A stretch of 24,719 nucleotides of DNA, taken from an uncultured Acidobacteriota bacterium (GTDB lineage: Bacteria > Acidobacteriota > Thermoanaerobaculia > Gp7-AA8). The notes under the pieces were generated by a model. That model was not told the DNA's origin and searched no databases. It saw nothing but the letters and a program-made list of their open reading frames with translations. A program made the position numbers and the translations under genes. The stretch's first letter is position 1, and the number at the start of each line of letters is the position of its first letter. This document shows, piece by piece, positions 1-7,491 of the stretch. Where the stretch lies: the NCBI GenBank assembly GCA_946887105.1, contig CAMPKJ010000048.1, forward strand, positions 1 to 24,719. The letters run 5' to 3'.

Positions 1-25
1 ACGGAGTGGTGACCAGGCGGGACTG

Positions 26-121
26 CGGTTCCTCGGGTTCCTCGGAGTTCCTCGGCGTTCCTCGGGGATCCCGGCATGGCCCACTCCGAGGAACCCGAGG
101 AACCGAGGCACTCCGAGGAAC
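26..121. repeat. Inverted array of 9-base microrepeats (large hairpin)
   Basis: Four direct copies of GTTCCTCGG lie at 28-36, 37-45, 47-55 and 57-65. Three inverted copies (CCGAGGAAC) lie at 86-94, 95-103 and 113-121. Positions 26-48 and 83-105 are a perfect 23-base inverted repeat around a 34-base loop, so the region can fold into a long stem. It occupies most of the noncoding space before the first gene and ends about 30 bases before that gene's proposed -10 box. I see no gene in 1-167. An open frame from position 6 runs through the repeat, but it only adds a low-complexity extension before a good signal peptide. Confidence 0.9.
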
Positions 122-151
122 GGAGCCGCGGTCCTCCACGGGCACGCACGG

Positions 152-160
152 TGCTACGCT
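152..160 (+). promoter_or_regulatory. Extended -10 box, near-leaderless promoter of the secreted protein gene
   Basis: TG at 152-153 is followed by one base and TACGCT (155-160), with 7 bases to the ATG at 168. No Shine-Dalgarno sequence lies between. The same GTGCTAC-CT string precedes the NfeD gene at 21195-21204. Confidence 0.5.
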
Positions 161-167
161 TCCGCCC

Positions 168-968
168 ATGCGAATTACTGGACTTTTGCTCACCTCGCTT
201 CTCCTCTGCAGTACTGCCGGCGCTGATCTCATCGTTCCGCACACGGGCGCGCCGCGAGTGCTGGTTCCGGCGGCGGGCAGCGCCCCCGGTCAGAACGGAA
301 CGTTCTTCCGCAGCGACATCCACGTCGTGAACGTCCGCGGCCTCACGCAGCGGATCTTCATGTACTGGCTGCCGCAGGGCCGCAGCGGCGCACCGATCGC
401 GCCGCGCGAGATCGAGCTTGCGCGCGGAAACGGGATGTCCTCCGAAGACTTCGTCGCCAGCGTGATGCTCCAGGAAGGCATCGGCGCGATCGAGTTCGTC
501 GGGGTGACCAGCGATGGACAGCCGGATCCGGGTGCGCAAATCCACGTCACCTCGCGCATCTGGACCCCGCGTCCGGACGGCAGCCCCGGCACGCTGTCCC
601 AGACCTTTCCGGCGCTGGTCATGCCCGGGAGCACCGCGCGCGTGAAGACGGTGCTCTCCATGCCGCGCAGCACCCAGTACCGCCTCAACGTCGGCGTGGC
701 CAATCCTTCGGACACGGCGCACCGCTTCCGCGTCACCTCGCGGATCATCACCACCACGAACAGCGAGGTGGAGACGTTCGAGTTCGACGTGCATCCGCGT
801 TCGATCGAGCAGCGCAACATCATCATGGATCTGGAAGGCACCTCGCAGGTGCATATCGAGAGACTGACCGGCACGGCCACCGACTGGCAGGGATGGGTCT
901 CGTCGGTCGACAACCTGTCGGGCGATGCCTGGTCGCAGGTGGCGTTCCCGTTCCCGCCCCAGCTGTAG
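168..968 (+). CDS. Secreted protein of unknown function, beta-rich
   Basis: The product has 266 residues. I chose the ATG at 168 because it begins a clear signal peptide (MRITGLLLTSLLLCSTAGA, cleavage expected near residue 19) and sits 7 bases after a -10-like box; an upstream in-frame start would translate the microrepeat array. The mature part has alternating hydrophobic and polar strands, the segment GTFFRSDIHVVN near residues 44-55, and almost no cysteine, consistent with a secreted beta-sandwich. Its style matches secreted proteins of unknown function I associate with Acidobacteriota, but I cannot name a family. It is followed after 18 bases by the M28 peptidase gene, so the two may share a transcript. 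No catalytic motif is visible and I assign no function. Confidence 0.75.
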   Translation: MRITGLLLTSLLLCSTAGADLIVPHTGAPRVLVPAAGSAPGQNGTFFRSDIHVVNVRGLTQRIFMYWLPQGRSGAPIAPREIELARGNGMSSEDFVASVMLQEGIGAIEFVGVTSDGQPDPGAQIHVTSRIWTPRPDGSPGTLSQTFPALVMPGSTARVKTVLSMPRSTQYRLNVGVANPSDTAHRFRVTSRIITTTNSEVETFEFDVHPRSIEQRNIIMDLEGTSQVHIERLTGTATDWQGWVSSVDNLSGDAWSQVAFPFPPQL

Positions 969-971
969 CGA

Positions 972-977
972 TACGAT
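972..977 (+). promoter_or_regulatory. -10-like box before the M28 peptidase gene
   Basis: TACGAT at 972-977 lies 9 bases before the ATG at 987, just after the stop codon of the previous gene. There is no Shine-Dalgarno sequence in the 18-base gap, so a short or absent leader is plausible. Confidence 0.35.
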
Positions 978-986
978 TCGCGGCGC

Positions 987-1952
987 ATGAAGTACGCCGT
1001 GGCGGTGGTCGTGATCTTGCTGCTTGCGGCGATCCTCGTGGTCGCCGCACGCAGACGTCCCACGCTTCCGCCCGCGGCATCGCCGCCGCAGCCGCTCGTC
1101 GATGCGTTGCGCCGCGACGTGGCCGCGTTGTGTGAGCTCGGCGAACGCAACACGTTCATTCCCGAGAACCTGCACGCCGCCGCGGCGCTCATCGATCGCG
1201 AACTGACAGCGGCCGGGTATCGCGTGGAGCGGCACACGTATCGCGTCGAACGCGATGACGTCGACGCCGACAACGTGATCGTGGAGATCGCGGGAAGCAC
1301 GACGCCGCAGGAGATCGTGATCATCGGTGCGCATTACGACTCCGTGACCGGCACCTGCGGCGCGGACGACAACGCCAGCGGCGTGGCGGCCCTGCTGGCG
1401 CTGGCGCGCCGCTTCGTCGACGCGAAACCGGAGCGCACGTTGCGCTTCGTGGCGTTCGCGAACGAGGAGCCGCCGCACTTTCAGACGCAGGACATGGGCA
1501 GCTGGCAGTACGCGAAGCGCTGTGCCGATCGCAACGAGACGGTCGTGGCCATGCTCAGTCTCGAGTCCCTCGGCTACTACGACGCCGCGCGCGGATCGCA
1601 GCAGTATCCGGCGCCGCTGTCCGCCATCTATCCCGACACCGCGAACTTCATCGCCTTCGCGTCGAACATCGGCTCGCGCGCGCTCACCGCGCGCTGCGCG
1701 AAGGCCTTTCGCGCGCGCACGCCGTTCCCGCTCGAGACCGGATCGATGCCGGAGGCGGTGACGGGCATCGGATGGTCCGACCAGTGGTCGTTCTGGCAGT
1801 TCGGCTGGCCGGCGGTGATGGTCACCGACACCGCACCATTTCGCAATCCGCACTATCACGAAGCGTCCGACCGTCCGGAGACGCTGGATTACGAGAGACT
1901 GGCGCAGGTGGTGGAAGGATTGGCCGGCGTGGTGGAGAATCTGACCTCCTGA
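987..1952 (+). CDS. M28-family zinc aminopeptidase, membrane-anchored
   Basis: This 321-residue protein is probably a co-catalytic two-zinc exopeptidase of family M28, removing N-terminal residues from peptides outside the cytoplasm. Residues 4-21 form one hydrophobic segment that is either a signal anchor or an uncleaved signal peptide. The M28 signature is clear: AHYDS (His116, Asp118), GADDNASG (metal-bridging Asp127 or Asp128), NEEPP (Glu160-Glu161, catalytic base and ligand), a likely ligand in SLESLGYY (Glu193), and the last histidine in NPHYHEASD (His291). The length is normal for a single-domain M28 enzyme. Its stop codon overlaps the start of the next gene by one base, so the two are probably translationally coupled. 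The substrate cannot be read from the sequence. Confidence 0.9.
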   Translation: MKYAVAVVVILLLAAILVVAARRRPTLPPAASPPQPLVDALRRDVAALCELGERNTFIPENLHAAAALIDRELTAAGYRVERHTYRVERDDVDADNVIVEIAGSTTPQEIVIIGAHYDSVTGTCGADDNASGVAALLALARRFVDAKPERTLRFVAFANEEPPHFQTQDMGSWQYAKRCADRNETVVAMLSLESLGYYDAARGSQQYPAPLSAIYPDTANFIAFASNIGSRALTARCAKAFRARTPFPLETGSMPEAVTGIGWSDQWSFWQFGWPAVMVTDTAPFRNPHYHEASDRPETLDYERLAQVVEGLAGVVENLTS

Positions 1953-3019
1953 TGGCCACCATCTTCTTCACAGGCTTCCCCGGTTTCCTCGGATCGGAGC
2001 TGCTCCCGCGCGTCGTTTCGCGCACGGACGACGTCGCGCTCTGTCTCGTGCAGCCGAAGTTTCGCGCGCTGGCGGAAGAGCGCGCGCGGCAGATCGAGTC
2101 CGCGCATCCCGCGCTACGGAATCGCATCCGGCTCGTCGAAGGCGACCTGACGCAGGCGCTCGATTCCATCGCGGCGGACGACGTCCGGGAGATCTTTCAT
2201 CTGGCCGCGGTGTACGACCTCACCGCCGCGCGCGATCTTGCGATGCGCGTGAACGTGACCGGCACGACGCGCGTGCTCGACCTCGCGGAACGCGCCCCGA
2301 AACTGCAGCGGTTGCATTACGTGAGCACGTGCTACGTCAGCGGCCGTCACCCGGGCGTGTTCACCGAGGACGATCTGGAGAGCGCGCGCTCGTTCAACAA
2401 CTGGTACGAAGAGACCAAGCAGCTCGCCGAGGTGGAAGTGCGCCGGCGCATGTCGCGGATTCCGGTCACGGTGTACCGGCCGTCCGTCGTCGTCGGCGAC
2501 AGCGCCACCGGCGTCACGCAGAAGTTCGACGGTCCGTATTTCGTGATGCAGTGGCTGATGCGGCAGCCGAAGATCGCGCTGCTGCCGGTGGTGGGTCGTC
2601 CGTCGCGGTACTACTTCAACGTCGTGCCGCGCGACTTCGTGATCGCGGCGATGACGTACCTGAGCGGATTGACCACCAACGCGGGCACGACGTACGCGTT
2701 AGCCGATCCGCGTCCGCTCACCGTCGACGAGACCATCCAGGTGATCGCGGAAGCCACCGGCCGCACCGTCTTGCGCGTGCCGCTTCCGAAGACGATCGCC
2801 AAGGGGGCGCTGGATTTCGTACCGGGCATGTATCGTCTGATGCGCATACCTTCCGCCGCCGTCGATTACTTCGTGCATCCCACTACGTACGACACCTCGC
2901 ATGCGACCGCCGATCTCGCGGGTGCGGGCATCCGCGCGCCGGCCCTGCGCGATTACGCGCCGAACCTGGTCGCCTTTGCCCGTGCGCACCCGGAGATCGG
3001 CAGCGCGGCGATGGTGTGA
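1952..3019 (+). CDS. Extended SDR NAD(P)-dependent reductase, acyl-reductase/epimerase type
   Basis: The product has 355 residues. The ATG at 1952-1954 overlaps the preceding TGA (1950-1952), a coupled start; a longer frame from 1772 lies inside the M28 gene and is rejected. The N-terminus has the Rossmann dinucleotide motif TGFPGFLG (residues 7-14) at once after the start. FHLAAVYDL lies near 82-90, the serine/threonine of YVSTCYVSG near 123-131, and the catalytic YxxxK as YEETK (Tyr152, Lys156). The FTGFPGFLG opening is typical of the branch containing thioester and fatty-acyl reductases (NAD_binding_4), so a lipid or acyl substrate is possible but unproven. No signal peptide is seen, so it is cytoplasmic. 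It converges with the L,D-transpeptidase gene, leaving six bases between stops and no room for a terminator. Confidence 0.85.
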   Translation: MATIFFTGFPGFLGSELLPRVVSRTDDVALCLVQPKFRALAEERARQIESAHPALRNRIRLVEGDLTQALDSIAADDVREIFHLAAVYDLTAARDLAMRVNVTGTTRVLDLAERAPKLQRLHYVSTCYVSGRHPGVFTEDDLESARSFNNWYEETKQLAEVEVRRRMSRIPVTVYRPSVVVGDSATGVTQKFDGPYFVMQWLMRQPKIALLPVVGRPSRYYFNVVPRDFVIAAMTYLSGLTTNAGTTYALADPRPLTVDETIQVIAEATGRTVLRVPLPKTIAKGALDFVPGMYRLMRIPSAAVDYFVHPTTYDTSHATADLAGAGIRAPALRDYAPNLVAFARAHPEIGSAAMV

Positions 3020-3025
3020 GTCAGT

Positions 3026-4636
3026 TCATTTCGCGGCCACCATCACGGCCGCACCCTTCTGTTCCGGCTCGAGCACGCGCGCGAGCTGCGTGTCGTGGCC
3101 GTAGATGTCCTGGTAGAAATTCACTTCGCCGTTCTCGCGCGCGACCGCGGTGGCGTAGGTGATCACCACTTCGATCGGGCGCTGGATCTTCACGTACACG
3201 TCGTCGCGCTTGCCGTTGACGGCCGCTTCGATCTTCTCCTTCGACCACGACTCCTGTCCGCGCAGCACCCACTCCGCCAGCGCGACCGGGTCTTCGACGC
3301 GAATGCAGCCGTGGCTGAAGTCGCGGCGCGTGCGCGAGAAGAGCGCCTGCTGCGGCGTCGAGTGCAGGTAGACGTTGTTGTCGTTCGGGAAGAGGAACTT
3401 CATCAGGCCGAGCGCGTTGGAGGTGCCCGGCTTCTGGCGCACGCTCACCGAACCGCTGCGTACGCGGCGGATGGTCTCTTCGGTCACCGGGAGCACGCGG
3501 CCGGAGTCGTCGACCACTTCGTAGTTGTTGCGCGCCAGGTACGACGCATCGCGCGCCGCTTTCGGCGCGATCTCGCCGCTCTGGATGCTCGGCGGCACGT
3601 TCCAGTAGGGGCGGAAGACCACGTGTTTCACGTCGCCGTCGAACACCGGGGTCTTGTGGCCGGCGGCTTTTCCAACCACGACGCGCATGGTCAGCGTCTC
3701 GCCCGTCTCCGCATTGCGCGCGCGGAGCTGGAACTCGGGGATGTTCACGATGATGGTCGACGCGTCGGTCTCCGGCATCCAGCGCCAGCGCTCGATGGCC
3801 CACTCGATCTGCTTCACGCGCTCGGACGCGGAGACGTTGAGCTGCGCGAAGGTGGTCTTGCCAATCACGCCGTCGGCGTCGAGGCCGTGGCGCGCCTGGA
3901 AGTGCTTCACCGCGTCGACGATCGCGCCGTCGTAGACGTTGCCGGTCACGACCGCGTTCGCGTCGAGATCGCCAAGGCGGCGCAGGCGCGCGGCCATCTG
4001 CGGCAGCGCATCGTAAGTCTGGCCTTCAGTCAGCTTCGCAACCACCGGCAGCGGCACGTCGCTGGCGGATTCGGATTCGATGCGGCGATAGGCGGCGAGC
4101 GCCGCGATCAGACGGCGATAGTCGTCATGGCTCGGCTCGAGCGCGGCGAAGACCGCGGCCGGATTGCCGGACGAGGAGATCTGCGCGATCAGCAGCGGCG
4201 CATAGAACTTCTTCCCGGTCAGGTCGAAGTCGAAGCGCACCTCGCGCGGGTTCACGCGGCCGAGGCGAAGGTCGGAGGCGTACTGCAGGACCGCGCTGGT
4301 GAGGTCGACGTCGAAGCGCGCCTGGCCGGCGTCACTGCGAAGGTTGGCGATGCGCGACGTCCAGAGGCCGGCGCTGTAGTCGGCGGGATCGAGACCTTTG
4401 GTGGACGCGGATTCGAGCTGCGCGATGACGCTCGTCGCCTGCGCGGTCGGAGCTCCGCCGCGCGTCCAGAGCAGCGCGTAACCCGCGGGAGCGTAGACGT
4501 TGTGGAGGTCGGCCGGCGCGCCATCGACGAGCGAGCGCACCAGCTTCGCGGCCGGCGTGGCCGGGAGAACGTCGACCGTCTGGGCCGACAGGGAAACCGT
4601 GGCAAGGAGAACCAGGAAAAGCGCGAACCGTTTCAT
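3026..4636 (-). CDS. YcbB-type L,D-transpeptidase (peptidoglycan cross-linking), secreted
   Basis: This 536-residue periplasmic enzyme should form 3-3 cross-links between peptidoglycan stems or attach proteins to them. The ATG at 4636 starts a typical signal peptide (MKRFALFLVLLATVSLSA) and follows a purine-rich stretch (GAGGGG); the longer frame from 4666 would bury the signal. An N-terminal scaffold region runs to about residue 225. A peptidoglycan-binding segment follows at about 230-270 (NVYDGAIVDAVKHFQARHGLDADGVIG). The YkuD catalytic domain has YLHSTP (His425) and SHGCIR (His442, nucleophile Cys444). Architecture and length resemble E. coli LdtD/YcbB, slightly shorter. Two GTGA-N6-TCAC operators lie upstream at 4713-4759. 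The long open frame on the opposite strand is a GC-rich shadow. Confidence 0.93.
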   Translation of the reverse strand: MKRFALFLVLLATVSLSAQTVDVLPATPAAKLVRSLVDGAPADLHNVYAPAGYALLWTRGGAPTAQATSVIAQLESASTKGLDPADYSAGLWTSRIANLRSDAGQARFDVDLTSAVLQYASDLRLGRVNPREVRFDFDLTGKKFYAPLLIAQISSSGNPAAVFAALEPSHDDYRRLIAALAAYRRIESESASDVPLPVVAKLTEGQTYDALPQMAARLRRLGDLDANAVVTGNVYDGAIVDAVKHFQARHGLDADGVIGKTTFAQLNVSASERVKQIEWAIERWRWMPETDASTIIVNIPEFQLRARNAETGETLTMRVVVGKAAGHKTPVFDGDVKHVVFRPYWNVPPSIQSGEIAPKAARDASYLARNNYEVVDDSGRVLPVTEETIRRVRSGSVSVRQKPGTSNALGLMKFLFPNDNNVYLHSTPQQALFSRTRRDFSHGCIRVEDPVALAEWVLRGQESWSKEKIEAAVNGKRDDVYVKIQRPIEVVITYATAVARENGEVNFYQDIYGHDTQLARVLEPEQKGAAVMVAAK

Positions 4637-4712
4637 GCCCCTCAAGGTAAGAACCGTTTGCGGCATAAATGTGGCGCAACCCGAGAGAGATTCAGGGGCT
4701 TTGGCGGCGCGA

Positions 4713-4728
4713 AGTGACCGCGCTCACG
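4713..4728. promoter_or_regulatory. CRP/FNR-type operator, proximal copy upstream of the L,D-transpeptidase
   Basis: The sequence is A-GTGA-CCGCGC-TCAC-G, a perfect 4+4 dyad with the 6-base spacer typical of CRP-family sites. It overlaps the stop codon of the metallophosphoesterase gene and is centred 84.5 bases upstream of the L,D-transpeptidase ATG. Confidence 0.55.
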
Positions 4729-5887
4729 AGAGAGGGAGGAGGACGTGACTCAGATCACGGCTTAACTCGATCACCGTAATCTCCCCACCCACCGCCAGTC
4801 GCGACGGCGGTCCCCAGTAGCCGGTGCCGCGGTTCACGTAGAGCCACAGCCGGCCGACGCGGTGCAGGCCGGCGACGATGGGTTGGAACTTCTTGATCAC
4901 GAGATTGAACGGGAAGAACTGGCCGCCGTGGGTGTGGCCGGAGAGTTGGAGGTCGGCGCCGAGCTCGTTCGCGGCGCCGGCGGTTTGCGGGCGGTGGGAG
5001 AGGAGGATCTTCACCGATGGCGCCGGCGCGCCGGCGAGCGCGCGCACGGGATCCTGTTTGTGCGAGTCGCGGCCGACAGGATCGGTCACACCGGCGAAGA
5101 CGATCTGGCGGCCGTTGCGCGTGATGACGCGGTGCTCGTTCTTCAGGAATTCGAGGCCGAGCGACTGCAGCGCGGGACACCATTCGTCCGCGCGCCAGTA
5201 ATACTCGTGATTGCCGGTCACGTAGAAGATGCCGTCGCGCGCGCGGAGCTCGCGCAGCGGCTCGACTTCATCGCGAAGCTCGGCCAGCGGGCCGTCGACG
5301 AAGTCGCCGGTGATCGCGATCGCGTCGGCATCGAGCGCGTTCGTCCGCTCGACCAGCGACTGCACAAAGTGGCGGCGGATGGTCGGGCCGACGTGCACGT
5401 CGCTCCATTGCACGATGCGGTAACCATCGAGCTCCGGCGGCAGGCCGTCGATCGGCACGGTCACGCGGCGGATGCGCGGGCAGCGCGCCTGCGCCCAGCC
5501 GACGATCGAGAGCGCCGCTGCCGTGACGAGGATGGCCAGACTCAGCGCGCGAGCATCGAGCATCGGCCAGCTCTGGCCCAGCGCCAGCTCCGCGAGGAGA
5601 TACACGCCGCGCGCGATGTCGCCGAGAAGCACGAGAACGAGCAGGGAAGAGAAGAGCGCCAGCGTGGCGTACCCGCTCCAGTGTCCGCGCCGCACGAGAA
5701 ACGGCAGCAGCGGGAGCAGCGCCAGCACGAGCAGGATCGTCCACGCGCCGGCCGGCGCGATGCCTGCCGCCGCGGCGCCGGCGAGCACGGGCCGTCCCGC
5801 GTATGCGAACAAGCCGAGCCACACCAGAGCCATGGCGGCGATGCGGGAGCTGGAGGCGAGTGCGAGGGCGCGAGGCGATTTGCGCAT
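4724..5887 (-). CDS. Membrane-anchored calcineurin-like metallophosphoesterase (YkuE/YaeI type)
   Basis: This 387-residue protein has an N-terminal membrane part with about four helices (roughly 15-35, 47-65, 73-93 and 113-132) and a C-terminal two-metal phosphoesterase domain. Every block of the fold is present: DVH (Asp163, His165), GD (194-195), GNHE (225-228), a lone histidine in LLSHRP (His298) and GHTH (317-320). Relatives include YkuE, YaeI and LpxH-like enzymes, which cleave phosphate esters or pyrophosphates, often of lipids. The membrane part suggests a lipid or envelope substrate, but none can be named. The ATG at 5887 was taken because it keeps the whole first helix; no Shine-Dalgarno is obvious. 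The gene diverges from the first metalloprotease gene across 49 bases, and its 3' end carries operators for the gene downstream. Confidence 0.88.
   Translation of the reverse strand: MRKSPRALALASSSRIAAMALVWLGLFAYAGRPVLAGAAAAGIAPAGAWTILLVLALLPLLPFLVRRGHWSGYATLALFSSLLVLVLLGDIARGVYLLAELALGQSWPMLDARALSLAILVTAAALSIVGWAQARCPRIRRVTVPIDGLPPELDGYRIVQWSDVHVGPTIRRHFVQSLVERTNALDADAIAITGDFVDGPLAELRDEVEPLRELRARDGIFYVTGNHEYYWRADEWCPALQSLGLEFLKNEHRVITRNGRQIVFAGVTDPVGRDSHKQDPVRALAGAPAPSVKILLSHRPQTAGAANELGADLQLSGHTHGGQFFPFNLVIKKFQPIVAGLHRVGRLWLYVNRGTGYWGPPSRLAVGGEITVIELSRDLSHVLLPLS
4744..4759. promoter_or_regulatory. CRP/FNR-type operator, distal copy upstream of the L,D-transpeptidase
   Basis: The sequence is C-GTGA-CTCAGA-TCAC-G. 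It lies 31 bases centre to centre from the copy at 4713-4728, about three helical turns, so two dimers could bind the same DNA face. It sits inside the last codons of the metallophosphoesterase gene. Confidence 0.55.
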
Positions 5888-5904
5888 GTGGGGAGTGGAA
5901 ACAA

Positions 5905-5920
5905 GTGCGCCTGCGCGCAC
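5905..5920. promoter_or_regulatory. GC-rich dyad in the divergent intergenic space
   Basis: GTGCGC-CTGC-GCGCAC is a perfect 6+6 inverted repeat with a 4-base spacer, midway in the 49-base gap between the divergent metallophosphoesterase and metalloprotease genes. It could be an operator for both. Chance is possible in such GC-rich DNA. Confidence 0.3.
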
Positions 5921-5936
5921 GTTCCCTGTCGAGGTC

Positions 5937-7394
5937 ATGCGCTCCATCACGATGCCGCTCGCACTGCTCTGCGCCCTCACCGCGCACGCCGTCACGTACG
6001 TCGTGCCGGCCGATCGCGAGATGATCCAGCAGTCCGACGACGTCGTGATCGCCACCGGCGTCACCTCCGTCGTCGAGCGGACGGCCCGCGGCGGCATCGT
6101 CACGCGTTCGACGCTGCGGATCGAGCGGGTCCTGAAGGGTCATCGCGCGGCCGGCGATCATCTCGTGCTCACCGAGCGCGGCGGCATCCTCGGCGATTCC
6201 GTGCAACTCATCCCCGGCACGCCGCGCTATCAGTCCGGCCAGCGCTATCTCGTCTTCACCGAAACGAATGCCGATGGCGAGCCGGTGACGTTCGGGTTAG
6301 GGCTCGGCCAGTTCTCATTCGAGAACGAGCTCGCGCTGCGCACCGGCATCGAAGGATTCGATGCGAATCTCGATCGCCACATCGAGCAGGCGCGCGATGC
6401 GGCGGGTTTCATCGAGTACATCCGCGGCATCGTGGCGCAGGACATCGATCCCGAGCCGCGCTACTTCGTCGCCGCACCCGCAACGCGAACGGCCGTTGCT
6501 GCCGAGGCCACGCGGGGGTCGTACCTGTTGACGGATCAGGGACGGCCCTTTCGATGGTCGGCGCCTAACGCGACGTTCGTGAAGAGCGGCACGCCGGTCG
6601 GTGCGGATGGCAACGCCTCCGTCGCGCTGGCGTTCGCGCAGTGGAACGGAACGGAGTCCAACATCGACTACCGCGACGGCGGAGCCGATCCGCTCGCGCA
6701 GGGCGGCCTGGACGACAGCGACGGCAAGAACGCGGTCCTGTTCAACGATCCAAAGGGTGTGGTGGGCAACAACATCGCGGGCATTGGCGGCATCACCGCC
6801 GGCGGCGCGCCGTACGAAGTCGACGACGAGATCTTCTGGGACATGTTCGAAGTCGACGTAGTGATGAACGACGGCTTCTTTCCGCAGAACTGCTACGACA
6901 CGGTGCTGGTCCACGAGATCGGCCACACGCTCGGATTCCGCCATTCCAACCAGAACGGCACCAGCGACGGGTCGTGCGTGGCGCCGAACGTCTGCACGAT
7001 CGATGCGATCATGAACGCCACCGTGGCCTGCGGATGGAATGGCATCCTCAAGGAGTACGACCGCACCGCCGCGGCGGCCGTGTACGGCGACGGCGTGGTC
7101 TGCACGGCGCCGGCGATCGCCGAGCAGCCGGCTTCCGTGATGATCCGCGCGGGCGCGCGCGCCTTGCTCGGCGTCGGCGCGACCGGCACGTCGCCGCTGC
7201 AGTATCAGTGGTACCAGGGAGTGAAGGGCGACACGAACGATCCGGTGGCGAGCACGCCCGGCTTTCGCTCGCCGCCTCTCTTCGCGGCGACGTCGTACTG
7301 GGTGCACGTGTCAAACGCCTGTGGCAGCGCCGACAGTGAGGCCGCGCTCGTCACGCTGTTCCCGAATCGCCGTCGCGCCGTCGCGCATCCGTGA
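5937..7394 (+). CDS. Secreted metzincin (matrixin-like) zinc protease with C-terminal Ig-like domain
   Basis: The product has 485 residues. The ATG at 5937 begins a signal peptide (MRSITMPLALLCALTAHA). An N-terminal beta-rich domain (about 20-135, containing RIERVLKG) is clearly paralogous to that of the next gene. The catalytic domain follows, with the metzincin motif HEIGHTLGFRH (His326, Glu327, His330, His336) and a probable Met-turn in DAIMNATVACGW. The run GILKEYDRTAAAAVYG ends this domain in matrixin fashion. A C-terminal Ig-like domain (about 395-475, with YQWYQG and YWVHVSNACGS) ends the protein. It should be an extracellular endopeptidase; the substrate is unknown. Unlike the next two proteases it lacks the FN3 plus ELR-repeat tail and has no GTGA-N6-TCAC site upstream. 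Confidence 0.88.
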   Translation: MRSITMPLALLCALTAHAVTYVVPADREMIQQSDDVVIATGVTSVVERTARGGIVTRSTLRIERVLKGHRAAGDHLVLTERGGILGDSVQLIPGTPRYQSGQRYLVFTETNADGEPVTFGLGLGQFSFENELALRTGIEGFDANLDRHIEQARDAAGFIEYIRGIVAQDIDPEPRYFVAAPATRTAVAAEATRGSYLLTDQGRPFRWSAPNATFVKSGTPVGADGNASVALAFAQWNGTESNIDYRDGGADPLAQGGLDDSDGKNAVLFNDPKGVVGNNIAGIGGITAGGAPYEVDDEIFWDMFEVDVVMNDGFFPQNCYDTVLVHEIGHTLGFRHSNQNGTSDGSCVAPNVCTIDAIMNATVACGWNGILKEYDRTAAAAVYGDGVVCTAPAIAEQPASVMIRAGARALLGVGATGTSPLQYQWYQGVKGDTNDPVASTPGFRSPPLFAATSYWVHVSNACGSADSEAALVTLFPNRRRAVAHP

Positions 7395-7405
7395 TCCGAG
7401 TCACA
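7390..7405. promoter_or_regulatory. CRP/FNR-type operator upstream of the second metalloprotease
   Basis: C-GTGA-TCCGAG-TCAC-A matches the CRP consensus TGTGA-N6-TCACA at 9 of 10 half-site positions. It overlaps the stop codon of the preceding gene and is centred 94.5 bases before the GTG start. A possible -10 box, TAATTT, lies at 7433-7438, which would place the site near -47. Confidence 0.6.
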
Positions 7406-7491
7406 GCGCGTGACAAGCGGCGCCGCCTCGGGTAATTTCGTTGCCATCATTCAGCAGAACGCGGTTTGGTCCACCGCGGGAGAGAGCTCAC

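Noticed and set aside
26..121. CRISPR array
   Set aside because: Units are 9 bases without spacers and occur in both orientations.
6..167. N-terminal extension of the first gene
   Set aside because: It translates the microrepeat array into low-complexity Gly/Ser/Arg residues and hides a good signal peptide.
3017..3028. Bidirectional terminator between convergent genes
   Set aside because: Only six bases separate the stops and no hairpin is present.
3095..4717. 540-residue open frame on the plus strand
   Set aside because: Antisense to the L,D-transpeptidase; the product is Arg/Val/His-rich with no domain, a GC-rich shadow.
4862..6568. 568-residue open frame on the plus strand
   Set aside because: Crosses the divergent promoter and overlaps two well-supported genes in other frames.
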